DNA of 5,063 nt, from assembly GCA_934454745.1 (NCBI GenBank), contig CAKSGP010000123.1, forward strand, positions 1 to 5,063. Direction: 5' to 3'. This stretch comes from an uncultured Clostridia bacterium. GTDB taxonomy: Bacteria > Bacillota > Clostridia > UBA1381. This document shows positions 1-5,063 of this stretch, piece by piece. Under the pieces are notes generated by a model. That model worked only from the letters and a program-made list of their open reading frames with translations, did no database searches and was not told where the DNA came from. Position 1 is the first letter of the stretch, and the number at the start of each line of letters is the position of its first letter. The position numbers and the translations under genes were made by a program.

Positions 1-505
1 CAAATGCATCAACATCATTAAGAGTTTTATATATATCAACACAATTTGCAAATGCTATATTAACCTTTGTTGTTTCCTTTTGTAAATTCTCAGGGATTGC
101 ATCCCAGCCTGAAAATACCGGGAACACCTTTTTACCTGATGAGTCTGCAAGAAGCATCGGATTTATACCTACGGGGTTATCAAGATTTGGTTTGTCTTTA
201 TCCTGATTTGCTCCGTCCCCGACATCAGGAATAAGCTGTGCCCCTATTGTAACCATTGTCTTAGGATTTTGCAGGCAATTTAATATTTTATTCAGATTTT
301 CCTCTGATTTATCTTTTAAATATCCCGTAATCGCCATTCTCAGTTCAAGGGAAATATTAACAGACGGTTCTGTTGTCGACTTCTCTTTATTCTCCTCTTT
401 GACCTCATTCATTGTTTCTTTTATGAGGTCAAGAGTAGAATTTTCTTTCTTGTGTGTGTCAGCCTTATCCTCAGAATTATTCTTTTTCTTTCCGAATATT
501 GACAT
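1..505 (-). CDS. SseB-family protein, N-terminal part (gene runs off the left edge)
   Basis: The first 168 codons are present; the 3' end lies outside the window. I start at the ATG at 505, which has AAAGGA (514-519) eight bases upstream. Residues 1-8 (MSIFGKKK) open a charged, Lys/Glu-rich, probably disordered stretch to about residue 48, with no signal peptide or membrane segment. From about 52 to 168 the pattern resembles the SseB N-terminal domain: a helical start (LELRMAITGYLKD), a strand region with a Gly/Asp-rich loop (about 94-112), then 'MLLADSSGKKVFPVFSGWDAIPE' with the family-typical 'G-x-x-x-PVF-[ST]' core at 124-132, and a later hydrophobic strand ending 'NDVDAF'. SseB was named for enhanced serine sensitivity in E. 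coli and its biochemical role is poorly defined. The gene begins 21 bases after the leuS stop with no visible terminator, so it is probably co-transcribed. The family call rests on pattern recognition of a partial protein, so it is moderate. Confidence 0.65.
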   Translation of the reverse strand, partial: MSIFGKKKNNSEDKADTHKKENSTLDLIKETMNEVKEENKEKSTTEPSVNISLELRMAITGYLKDKSEENLNKILNCLQNPKTMVTIGAQLIPDVGDGANQDKDKPNLDNPVGINPMLLADSSGKKVFPVFSGWDAIPENLQKETTKVNIAFANCVDIYKTLNDVDAF

Positions 506-526
506 TTCACAATTCCTTTCTGCTGT

Positions 527-2938
527 TTATTTAACAACTATGTTTACAAGCTTGCCGGGAACAGCGATAACCTTAATAACAGTCTTTCCCTCTGTAAGCT
601 CACGGATCCGCTCTGATTCCATTGCCACAGCCTCAAGACCTGCACGGTCAAGGTCTGCTGAAACGTTCATCTTATCACGGATTTTTCCGTTTATCTGTAC
701 AACTATTTCAACCTCGTCATCAACAGTTTTTGCCTCGTCATATTCAGGCCATTTTGCAAGAGAAAGCAAGCCTTCTCCGCCTAAAATTTCCCAAAGCTCC
801 TCTGTTATGTGAGGTGCAACAGGGTTCAGCAAGGTGATTAAAGTCTTGTATTCGCCCTTTGTGATTGAGCCTTTTTTCGATACATCGTTTAGGAAGCTCA
901 TCATCGTTGCAATAGCTGTATTAAATTTCATTCTCTCAAAGTCCTCGCCAACCTTCTTTATAGTCTTATGAACTGACTTTTCAAGTTCAGGGCTATAACC
1001 CTCATCATCTGTTAGTATGTTCTGAAGATTCCATATCTTTTCCATGAACTTATAACAGCCTTTAAGACCTTGCTGTGACCAGGGTGTACTCTGGTCAAAG
1101 GCACCTAAGAACATTTCATATGTTCTAAACGCATCTGCACCAAACTCCTCAACAACATCGTCAGGATTTACGACATTTCCTCTTGATTTTGACATCTTCT
1201 CGCCGTTCTCACCAAGAATCATACCGTGGGATGTTCTCTTCTGATAGGGCTCTTTTGTAGGAACAACTCCTATATCAAACAAGAACTTATGCCAGAAACG
1301 TGAATAAAGCAAGTGAAGTGTTGTATGCTCCATACCGCCGTTATACCAATCAACAGGAGTCCAATAATCAAGTGCCTCCTTTGATGCTAAAGCACTGTCA
1401 TTGTGGGCATCTGTATATCTTAAGAAATACCAGCTTGACCCTGCCCACTGGGGCATTGTGTCTGTTTCACGCTTTGCAGGGCCTCCGCAACAAGGACAAG
1501 TCGTATTTATCCAATCTGTTGCATTAGCAAGGGGTGATTCACCATTCTCGCCCGGCTTAAATTCCTCCATATCAGGAAGAACAAGAGGAAGCTCCTCCTC
1601 AGGCACAGGAACCTGACCGCATTTTGGGCAATGAATAATGGGAATAGGCTCGCCCCAGTATCTCTGACGTGAGAACACCCAGTCACGAAGCTTGTAGTTA
1701 ACCTTACGTGTTCCAAGTCCCTCTTTTTCAAGGTAATCTATCATTGCAGGAATAGCTTCTTTCACAGTCATTCCTGTCAAAAATCCTGAATTTACCATAG
1801 TTCCGCTTGCAACATCGGTATATGCCTCTTTTTCTACGTCATCGCCGCCTGCTACTACCTCAATTATAGGCAAATCGAACTTCTTTGCAAATTCCCAGTC
1901 ACGTGTATCGTGAGCAGGAACTGCCATAATAGCACCTGTTCCGTAGGTCACAAGAACGTAATCTGATACAAATACAGGAATTTCAGTACCTGTTACAGGG
2001 TTTATGGCATTGACACCGCAAAGCTTGACACCTGTCTTTTCCTTTGCAAGCTCTGTTCTTTCAAATTCTGACTTCTTTGCAGCAGCCGCCTGATATGCCT
2101 TTACTTCCTCATAGTTTGAGATTTTATCACTAAGCTTTTCAATAAGGGGATGCTCAGGTGATATAACTGTATATGTTGCACCGAAAAGTGTGTCGCATCT
2201 TGTGGTATAAACAACCATCTCATCGCCTGTTGTGAGGGTGAATTTAACCTCAGCGCCTTCACTTCTGCCTATCCAGTTACGTTGCTGTGTTTTTATCTTG
2301 TCAAGGAAATCTATATCGTCAAGATCATCTATAAGTCTTTGTGCATACTCCGTGATTTTAAGCATCCACTGACTCTGTCTTTTCTGTATAACCTCGCCGC
2401 CGCAACGCTCGCAAACTCCGTTTACAACCTCTTCATTTGCAAGACCTACATTACAGGAGGTACACCAGTTAATCGGCATTTCCTGCTTGTATGCAAGACC
2501 TTTTTTGAATAACTGTAGGAATATCCACTGGGTCCATTTATAATAATCGGGATCCGTTGTATTAACCTCTCTTGACCAGTCAAAAGAGAAACCCAGCATT
2601 TTAAGCTGACGCTTAAAGTTTGCAATATTCTTTGCAGTTATAACCGCAGGGTGAACGTTATTCTTTATTGCATAATTTTCAGCAGGCAGACCGAATGCGT
2701 CCCAGCCTATGGGATAAAGTACATTGTACCCTTGCATACGGCGTTTTCTTGCTATTATATCCATTGCCGTATAGCTTCTTGGGTGTCCTACGTGCAAGCC
2801 TTGACCTGAGGGATACGGATACTCTATAAGTCCGAAAAACTTCTTTTTATCCGAGCCGTTTTCTGCCTCAAAAGCGTGTGCCTCGTCCCATCTGTCCTGC
2901 CACTTCTTTTCAATCATTTTGAAATTATATTCAGCCAT
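527..2938 (-). CDS. leuS: Leucyl-tRNA synthetase (class Ia)
   Basis: This cytoplasmic enzyme charges tRNA-Leu with leucine using ATP. The 803-residue length matches the usual bacterial form (about 800-860). Visible in order: the HIGH signature as HVGH (49-52); a zinc-binding Cys set C159/C162/C176/C179; the CP1 editing domain with its threonine-rich peptide TTRCDT (245-250) and GTGAIMAVPAHD (333-344) followed by D347, so post-transfer editing should be intact; a second Cys set C437/C440/C481/C484; DTMPQWAGSSWYFLRY (493-508); KMSKS (581-585); the anticodon-binding helical domain; and a C-terminal domain with VVQINGKIRDK (161-171 residues beyond KMSKS). The ATG at 2938 is chosen because MAEYNF is the family-like N-terminus and AGAGGT lies nine bases upstream. 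A longer frame from a GTG at 3016 would overlap rsfS by 62 bases and adds 26 non-homologous-looking residues. It follows rsfS by only 16 bases. Confidence 0.98.
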   Translation of the reverse strand: MAEYNFKMIEKKWQDRWDEAHAFEAENGSDKKKFFGLIEYPYPSGQGLHVGHPRSYTAMDIIARKRRMQGYNVLYPIGWDAFGLPAENYAIKNNVHPAVITAKNIANFKRQLKMLGFSFDWSREVNTTDPDYYKWTQWIFLQLFKKGLAYKQEMPINWCTSCNVGLANEEVVNGVCERCGGEVIQKRQSQWMLKITEYAQRLIDDLDDIDFLDKIKTQQRNWIGRSEGAEVKFTLTTGDEMVVYTTRCDTLFGATYTVISPEHPLIEKLSDKISNYEEVKAYQAAAAKKSEFERTELAKEKTGVKLCGVNAINPVTGTEIPVFVSDYVLVTYGTGAIMAVPAHDTRDWEFAKKFDLPIIEVVAGGDDVEKEAYTDVASGTMVNSGFLTGMTVKEAIPAMIDYLEKEGLGTRKVNYKLRDWVFSRQRYWGEPIPIIHCPKCGQVPVPEEELPLVLPDMEEFKPGENGESPLANATDWINTTCPCCGGPAKRETDTMPQWAGSSWYFLRYTDAHNDSALASKEALDYWTPVDWYNGGMEHTTLHLLYSRFWHKFLFDIGVVPTKEPYQKRTSHGMILGENGEKMSKSRGNVVNPDDVVEEFGADAFRTYEMFLGAFDQSTPWSQQGLKGCYKFMEKIWNLQNILTDDEGYSPELEKSVHKTIKKVGEDFERMKFNTAIATMMSFLNDVSKKGSITKGEYKTLITLLNPVAPHITEELWEILGGEGLLSLAKWPEYDEAKTVDDEVEIVVQINGKIRDKMNVSADLDRAGLEAVAMESERIRELTEGKTVIKVIAVPGKLVNIVVK

Positions 2939-2947
2939 TTCTATTCT

Positions 2948-2953
2948 ACCTCT
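2948..2953 (-). promoter_or_regulatory. Ribosome binding site of leuS (decides the start)
   Basis: AGAGGT on the minus strand ends nine bases before the ATG at 2938 and sits just past the rsfS stop codon. This supports the 803-residue LeuRS over the longer frame that begins with GTG inside rsfS, for which I see no need. Confidence 0.8.
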
Positions 2954-2954
2954 C

Positions 2955-3299
2955 TTATTCTTCTGTAAGCATTGTGCCGGCATCGTCCCACAGACGCTCA
3001 ATGCCGTAAAATTCACGTATTTCCTGTTGCATAATATGAACTACAACGTCGCCATAATCCATAAGCACCCAGGAGCCTGTGCTGTATCCCTCTTTATGAC
3101 GGACCTTTATTCCCAATTCCTCAAGCTGTTCCTCAACATTATCGGCACAAGCACGAACCTGAACCGACGATTGACAGGAAGCAATAACAAAATACTCACT
3201 TAAAGATGTACGTTCCTTAACATCTATAACTTCAATATTTGAAGCCTTCTTGTCATCAAGCGCCTTTTGGACAGCTTGTGCCTTTTCATTTGCTGTCAT
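2955..3299 (-). CDS. rsfS: Ribosomal silencing factor RsfS (DUF143 / Iojap family)
   Basis: RsfS binds ribosomal protein uL14 on the 50S subunit and blocks joining with the 30S, lowering translation during starvation or stationary phase (family knowledge). The 114-residue length is typical. Family hallmarks seen: VIDVKE at 24-29 followed by LSEYFVIASCQSSVQVRA (33-50), where the common form is 'DYFVIATG-S-RQ-xA', the strongly conserved WVLMDYGDVVVHIM (77-90), and REFYGIERLWDDA (95-107). The ATG at 3299 overlaps the yqeK stop as ATGA, and a strong GGAGG (3307-3311) lies seven bases upstream inside the end of yqeK. Translation is therefore probably partly coupled but with its own good ribosome binding site. 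leuS follows after 16 bases. Confidence 0.96.
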   Translation of the reverse strand: MTANEKAQAVQKALDDKKASNIEVIDVKERTSLSEYFVIASCQSSVQVRACADNVEEQLEELGIKVRHKEGYSTGSWVLMDYGDVVVHIMQQEIREFYGIERLWDDAGTMLTEE

Positions 3300-3886
3300 A
3301 TCTTTTCCTCCCTTTGTTTATGTTTATTTTCTATACACATTTCATTCCAAGCATAAAGCGTATCAGGGTGTACTATGTTTCCTTTTTTAATATTATATAC
3401 AACCGACCTGCGCAGTGCTTCACAATATGCGGCATCAATGTCTTTATCGCACAAACTCCGCAATTGTAAAACTCCCTCAAAGTCACGATTAGTCTCGGTC
3501 ATATCAGCAATATATATAATTTTATCAAGAAGTGTCATATTCATACCGGCTACCGTATGGCGGCGTATGGCATCAAGTATTTCTCTGTCGGTTATACCGT
3601 ATTCATGCTCTGCCACAACAGCACCAACGGGTGCGTGAATAACTCCCGGACATTCCAAGGTCATTCTGTCAAGCTCACAGCCATACTTTTTTGCAAGTTT
3701 TACGGATTCATCATATGAAATGCACTTTGCACAATCGTGAATTAGCCCTGCAAGATATGCCTTTTCCTTATCAATGCCTGAAATTTTAGCAAGTCGCTTT
3801 GCCTCATCTGCAACGCCCTTGCTGTGTCGGTAACGCGGTTCGTCAAGTTCTTTTTTTAATCTTCTGTCTATTTCATCAATATTCAT
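3296..3886 (-). CDS. yqeK: YqeK-type HD-domain diadenosine tetraphosphate hydrolase
   Basis: The 196-residue protein is an HD-superfamily metal-dependent phosphohydrolase. Characterised YqeK proteins cleave Ap4A symmetrically to two ADP. The metal ligands expected of the fold are visible: H21 (in RYRHSKGVA), H50-D51 (LAGLIHDCAK), H84 (VIHAPVGA), H110 (AIRRHT) and D128 (IIYIADMTETNRDF). The last motif departs mildly from the usual 'IADxIEPNR', with MTETNR in its place, but keeps the Asp and the NR. No membrane segment or second domain is seen. The C-terminal tail after about 180 is short and charged. The ATG at 3886 shares its A with the nadD stop (TAATG); an AAAAAGGG stretch at 3898-3905 lies 11 bases upstream. 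The gene pair nadD-yqeK is a recurrent Bacillota arrangement, which supports the name. Confidence 0.93.
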   Translation of the reverse strand: MNIDEIDRRLKKELDEPRYRHSKGVADEAKRLAKISGIDKEKAYLAGLIHDCAKCISYDESVKLAKKYGCELDRMTLECPGVIHAPVGAVVAEHEYGITDREILDAIRRHTVAGMNMTLLDKIIYIADMTETNRDFEGVLQLRSLCDKDIDAAYCEALRRSVVYNIKKGNIVHPDTLYAWNEMCIENKHKQREEKI

Positions 3887-4479
3887 TATACGTATAACCC
3901 TTTTTCTTTTATGAATTCTCTTACGGCTTTGGGGACAAAATCATCTATATTTTCCCCTGATTTAACACATTCCCTGATATAGGTTGATGAAATATCTACC
4001 AAGGGTGCACTTATAGGACGTATATCTGCATTAAACTGTTTTTTACGCTCATCGATAAGCTCGTATAGACTATTAATATTATCCCTCGGATATACAAGCA
4101 ATATGCAGTTATCCGTAACAGTCCGCGGTTCGTACCAATCGGGCAAATCATAAAGGGAATCTTGTCCGATTATAAAATAAATCTCCCAACCAGGATAAAG
4201 CTCTTTAAGCTCAAGAAGTGTTTTTGCCGTATAGGTGTAGTGAGTTTTTGACACCTCGTAATCAAAGGGAACTATTTTATCCTCGCCCGATAGTGCAAGC
4301 TCAACCATTTTATGCCTTATTATGGCATCTGTAAGCTTCCCCCGTTTATGAGGCGGCATTCCGCCCGTCATAACACGCACCTCAGAAAGATTATATTCTA
4401 AAAGTGCCTCGCGTGCAAGGGCGATATGCCCAAAATGTATCGGGTCAAATGTTCCGCCAAAAATACCTATCTTTTTCAT
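3886..4479 (-). CDS. nadD: Nicotinate-mononucleotide adenylyltransferase
   Basis: NadD transfers AMP from ATP to nicotinate mononucleotide, giving deamido-NAD, a step shared by de novo and salvage NAD synthesis. The 197-residue length is typical. Seen in the protein: the nucleotidyltransferase signature GGTFDPIHFGH (8-18) with the HxGH-type histidines H15 and H18; PPHK (42-45); the FIIGQDSLYDLPDWYEP segment (102-118), with G105 and D107 as in the family and a substrate-contact Trp region; and ISSTYIR (163-169), the second ATP-binding motif. The ATG at 4479 overlaps the yhbY stop as ATGA. No clear Shine-Dalgarno site is present in the 20 bases upstream, so translation probably depends on re-initiation by ribosomes finishing yhbY. 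Its stop overlaps the yqeK start by one base. Confidence 0.97.
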   Translation of the reverse strand: MKKIGIFGGTFDPIHFGHIALAREALLEYNLSEVRVMTGGMPPHKRGKLTDAIIRHKMVELALSGEDKIVPFDYEVSKTHYTYTAKTLLELKELYPGWEIYFIIGQDSLYDLPDWYEPRTVTDNCILLVYPRDNINSLYELIDERKKQFNADIRPISAPLVDISSTYIRECVKSGENIDDFVPKAVREFIKEKGLYV

Positions 4480-4778
4480 TTTCTCGGAAGCTCTATTTTT
4501 CTGTATTTCTCATTTGATGATTTACGATAAAGCACAAATCTGTTTCCTATTGCCTGTACAGGTTCGGCGAGCAATCGCTTTGCAACTGTATCGCAGGTTT
4601 CTTTTGTATCAAGCATAGCCGTTTCAAGTATTGAAAGCTTTATAAGCTCACGCTTTTCCAATGCTTCATCAATAGCAGTCATAAGGGTATCTGTTATTCC
4701 GTCTTTCCCTATCTGGAAAATCGGTTGCATTGTATGACCTAATTTACGCAAATATGCTCTTTGTTTGCCAGTAATCAT
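4476..4778 (-). CDS. yhbY: YhbY-family (CRM domain) ribosome-assembly RNA-binding protein
   Basis: This 100-residue single-domain protein belongs to the CRM/YhbY family (YqeI in Bacillus), which associates with pre-50S ribosomal particles. Seen: the family-typical start MITGKQRAYLRKLGH, PIFQIGKDGIT (19-29) with the GKDG loop (24-27) that matches the conserved GxxG-type RNA-binding loop, the helix TLMTAIDEALEKRELIKLSIL (31-51), and the closing strand QAIGNRFVLYR (75-85). I choose the ATG at 4778: it has AGGGAG six bases upstream, gives the usual 96-100 residue length, and leaves a sensible leader from the predicted transcription start. A TTG at 4796 would add six residues but sits only a few bases from that start. 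It is the first gene of the operon and overlaps nadD by ATGA. Confidence 0.95.
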   Translation of the reverse strand: MITGKQRAYLRKLGHTMQPIFQIGKDGITDTLMTAIDEALEKRELIKLSILETAMLDTKETCDTVAKRLLAEPVQAIGNRFVLYRKSSNEKYRKIELPRK

Positions 4779-4784
4779 CTTATT

Positions 4785-4790
4785 CTCCCT
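4785..4790 (-). promoter_or_regulatory. Ribosome binding site of yhbY (decides the start)
   Basis: AGGGAG on the minus strand lies six bases upstream of the ATG at 4778. It lies downstream of the alternative TTG at 4796 and so could not serve it, which favours the shorter 100-residue YhbY. Confidence 0.8.
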
Positions 4791-4808
4791 TTTCAAATAG
4801 TCCCTGGT

Positions 4809-4837
4809 ATTTTATCATATTTAGGCAACCGTGTCAA
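4809..4837 (-). promoter_or_regulatory. Sigma-A-type promoter of the yhbY-nadD-yqeK-rsfS-leuS operon
   Basis: On the minus strand a perfect -35 TTGACA (4837-4832) is followed by a 17-base spacer and a -10 TAAAAT (4814-4809), five of six consensus. The bases just before the -10 read TGA, an extended -10 (TGn). The predicted transcription start is near 4802, which leaves a leader of about 24 bases before the yhbY ATG, too short for a riboswitch or attenuator. This is the only good promoter I see for the whole minus-strand gene set. Confidence 0.85.
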
Positions 4838-4885
4838 GTATTTACGCTGTTTTCTATACTTTTACAAGTAAATTTATTTATTATA

Positions 4886-4914
4886 TTGAATTTATCGGAA
4901 ACTTATGTTATACT
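4886..4914 (+). promoter_or_regulatory. Sigma-A-type promoter of the yifB/comM-like gene
   Basis: On the plus strand TTGAAT (4886-4891) and TATACT (4909-4914) are separated by 17 bases, and TGT just before the -10 supplies an extended -10. AT-rich sequence upstream (about 4870-4885) could act as an UP element. The predicted transcription start is near 4921, giving a leader of about 24 bases with no room for a structured regulatory RNA. Its -35 lies 48 bases from that of the opposite operon promoter, so the two do not overlap. Confidence 0.8.
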
Positions 4915-4944
4915 GAAAATAATATGAAGGAAAGGTGAACGGAT

Positions 4945-5063
4945 ATGTTTACAAAACTAAACACCGTATCCCTTACGGGACTTGACGGAGCAATAATAGA
5001 AATACAGACAGATATATCAAACGGACTTGTTGCCTTTGACATAATCGGTCTGCCTGATACGAC
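4945..5063 (+). CDS. YifB/ComM-family Mg-chelatase-like AAA+ ATPase, N-terminal fragment (runs off the right edge)
   Basis: Only 39 complete codons are present. They read as the conserved N-terminus of the YifB/ComM family: a start MFTKLNTVSLTGLDG, then IEIQTDISNGLVAFDIIGLPDT, closely matching the family pattern 'G-x-x-V-x-V-E-x-D-I-S-N-G-L-P-x-F-x-I-V-G-L-P-D'. This is the ChlI-like N-terminal domain that precedes the AAA+ ATPase core; the Walker motifs are outside the window. ComM in Gammaproteobacteria is a hexameric helicase that promotes branch migration during natural transformation; the role in Bacillota is less clear. The ATG at 4945 follows AAAGGTGA (4931-4938) by six bases. It is transcribed away from the yhbY operon. 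Confidence 0.9.
   Translation, partial: MFTKLNTVSLTGLDGAIIEIQTDISNGLVAFDIIGLPDT

Noticed and set aside
506..526. Possible terminator between leuS and the SseB-like gene
   Set aside because: The 21-base gap holds the ribosome binding site and no GC-rich stem followed by a T run on either strand.
399..812. Plus-strand open frame of 137 codons
   Set aside because: It lies antisense across the leuS end and the start of the SseB-like gene, has a Ser/Phe-rich composition typical of reverse-strand reading, and has no recognisable family or convincing ribosome binding site.
1300..1731. Several overlapping short open frames on both strands within leuS
   Set aside because: All lie inside the conserved leuS catalytic region in other frames and have no independent start signals or recognisable proteins.
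2939..3016. N-terminal extension of leuS from a GTG at 3016
   Set aside because: It would overlap rsfS and add 26 residues unlike any LeuRS N-terminus, while the ATG at 2938 has a good ribosome binding site and gives the usual start and length.
4779..4796. TTG start for yhbY at 4796
   Set aside because: It would be about six bases from the predicted transcription start, and the Shine-Dalgarno sequence lies downstream of it, pointing to the ATG at 4778.
4880..4885. Perfect TATAAT on the minus strand as an alternative -10
   Set aside because: The hexamer 17 bases upstream reads ACATAA, which does not resemble a -35, and there is no TG extension. The AT-rich setting makes chance matches likely.
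1..5063. An undescribed mobile, defence or biosynthetic system
   Set aside because: Every coding stretch is accounted for by conserved housekeeping families except the partial SseB-like gene. I see no repeats, integrase, transposase, array or composition break.

Overview
The window shows a tightly packed minus-strand operon of housekeeping genes and the start of a divergent plus-strand gene. No RNA gene, mobile element, CRISPR array, long repeat or novel defence-type system is visible. The moderately AT-rich composition, strong Shine-Dalgarno sites and the gene order yhbY-nadD-yqeK-rsfS-leuS point to a low-GC Bacillota of class Clostridia. Oscillospirales (Ruminococcus/Eubacterium-like) is my best guess, but that is inference.

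Reading in the direction of transcription (right to left), a sigma-A-type promoter at about 4809-4837 drives yhbY (ribosome-associated RNA-binding protein), nadD (nicotinate-mononucleotide adenylyltransferase), yqeK (HD-domain Ap4A hydrolase), rsfS (ribosomal silencing factor), leuS (leucyl-tRNA synthetase), and a gene cut by the left edge of the window that looks like an SseB-family protein. yhbY/nadD and yqeK/rsfS overlap by ATGA, and nadD/yqeK overlap by one base (TAATG). rsfS-leuS and leuS-sseB are separated by only 16 and 21 bases. No terminator or internal promoter is evident, so these genes are probably one transcript. Two database-style starts need correction: leuS should start at 2938 (803 aa), not inside rsfS, and yhbY at 4778 (100 aa), not at an upstream TTG.

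On the right, a second promoter (4886-4914) faces the opposite way and drives a gene whose first 39 codons match the N-terminus of the YifB/ComM magnesium-chelatase-like AAA+ ATPases. The roughly 165-base gap between yhbY and yifB is therefore a back-to-back divergent promoter region. Both promoters have a 17-base spacer and an extended -10.

Functionally, the operon joins ribosome assembly and silencing (YhbY, RsfS), NAD synthesis (NadD), dinucleotide alarmone turnover (YqeK) and tRNA charging (LeuRS), all tied to growth-rate-linked translation. The most notable points are the absence of room for a T-box leader in front of leuS, the lack of the LCP/LytR gene often found between yqeK and rsfS, and the SseB-like gene at the operon's tail.
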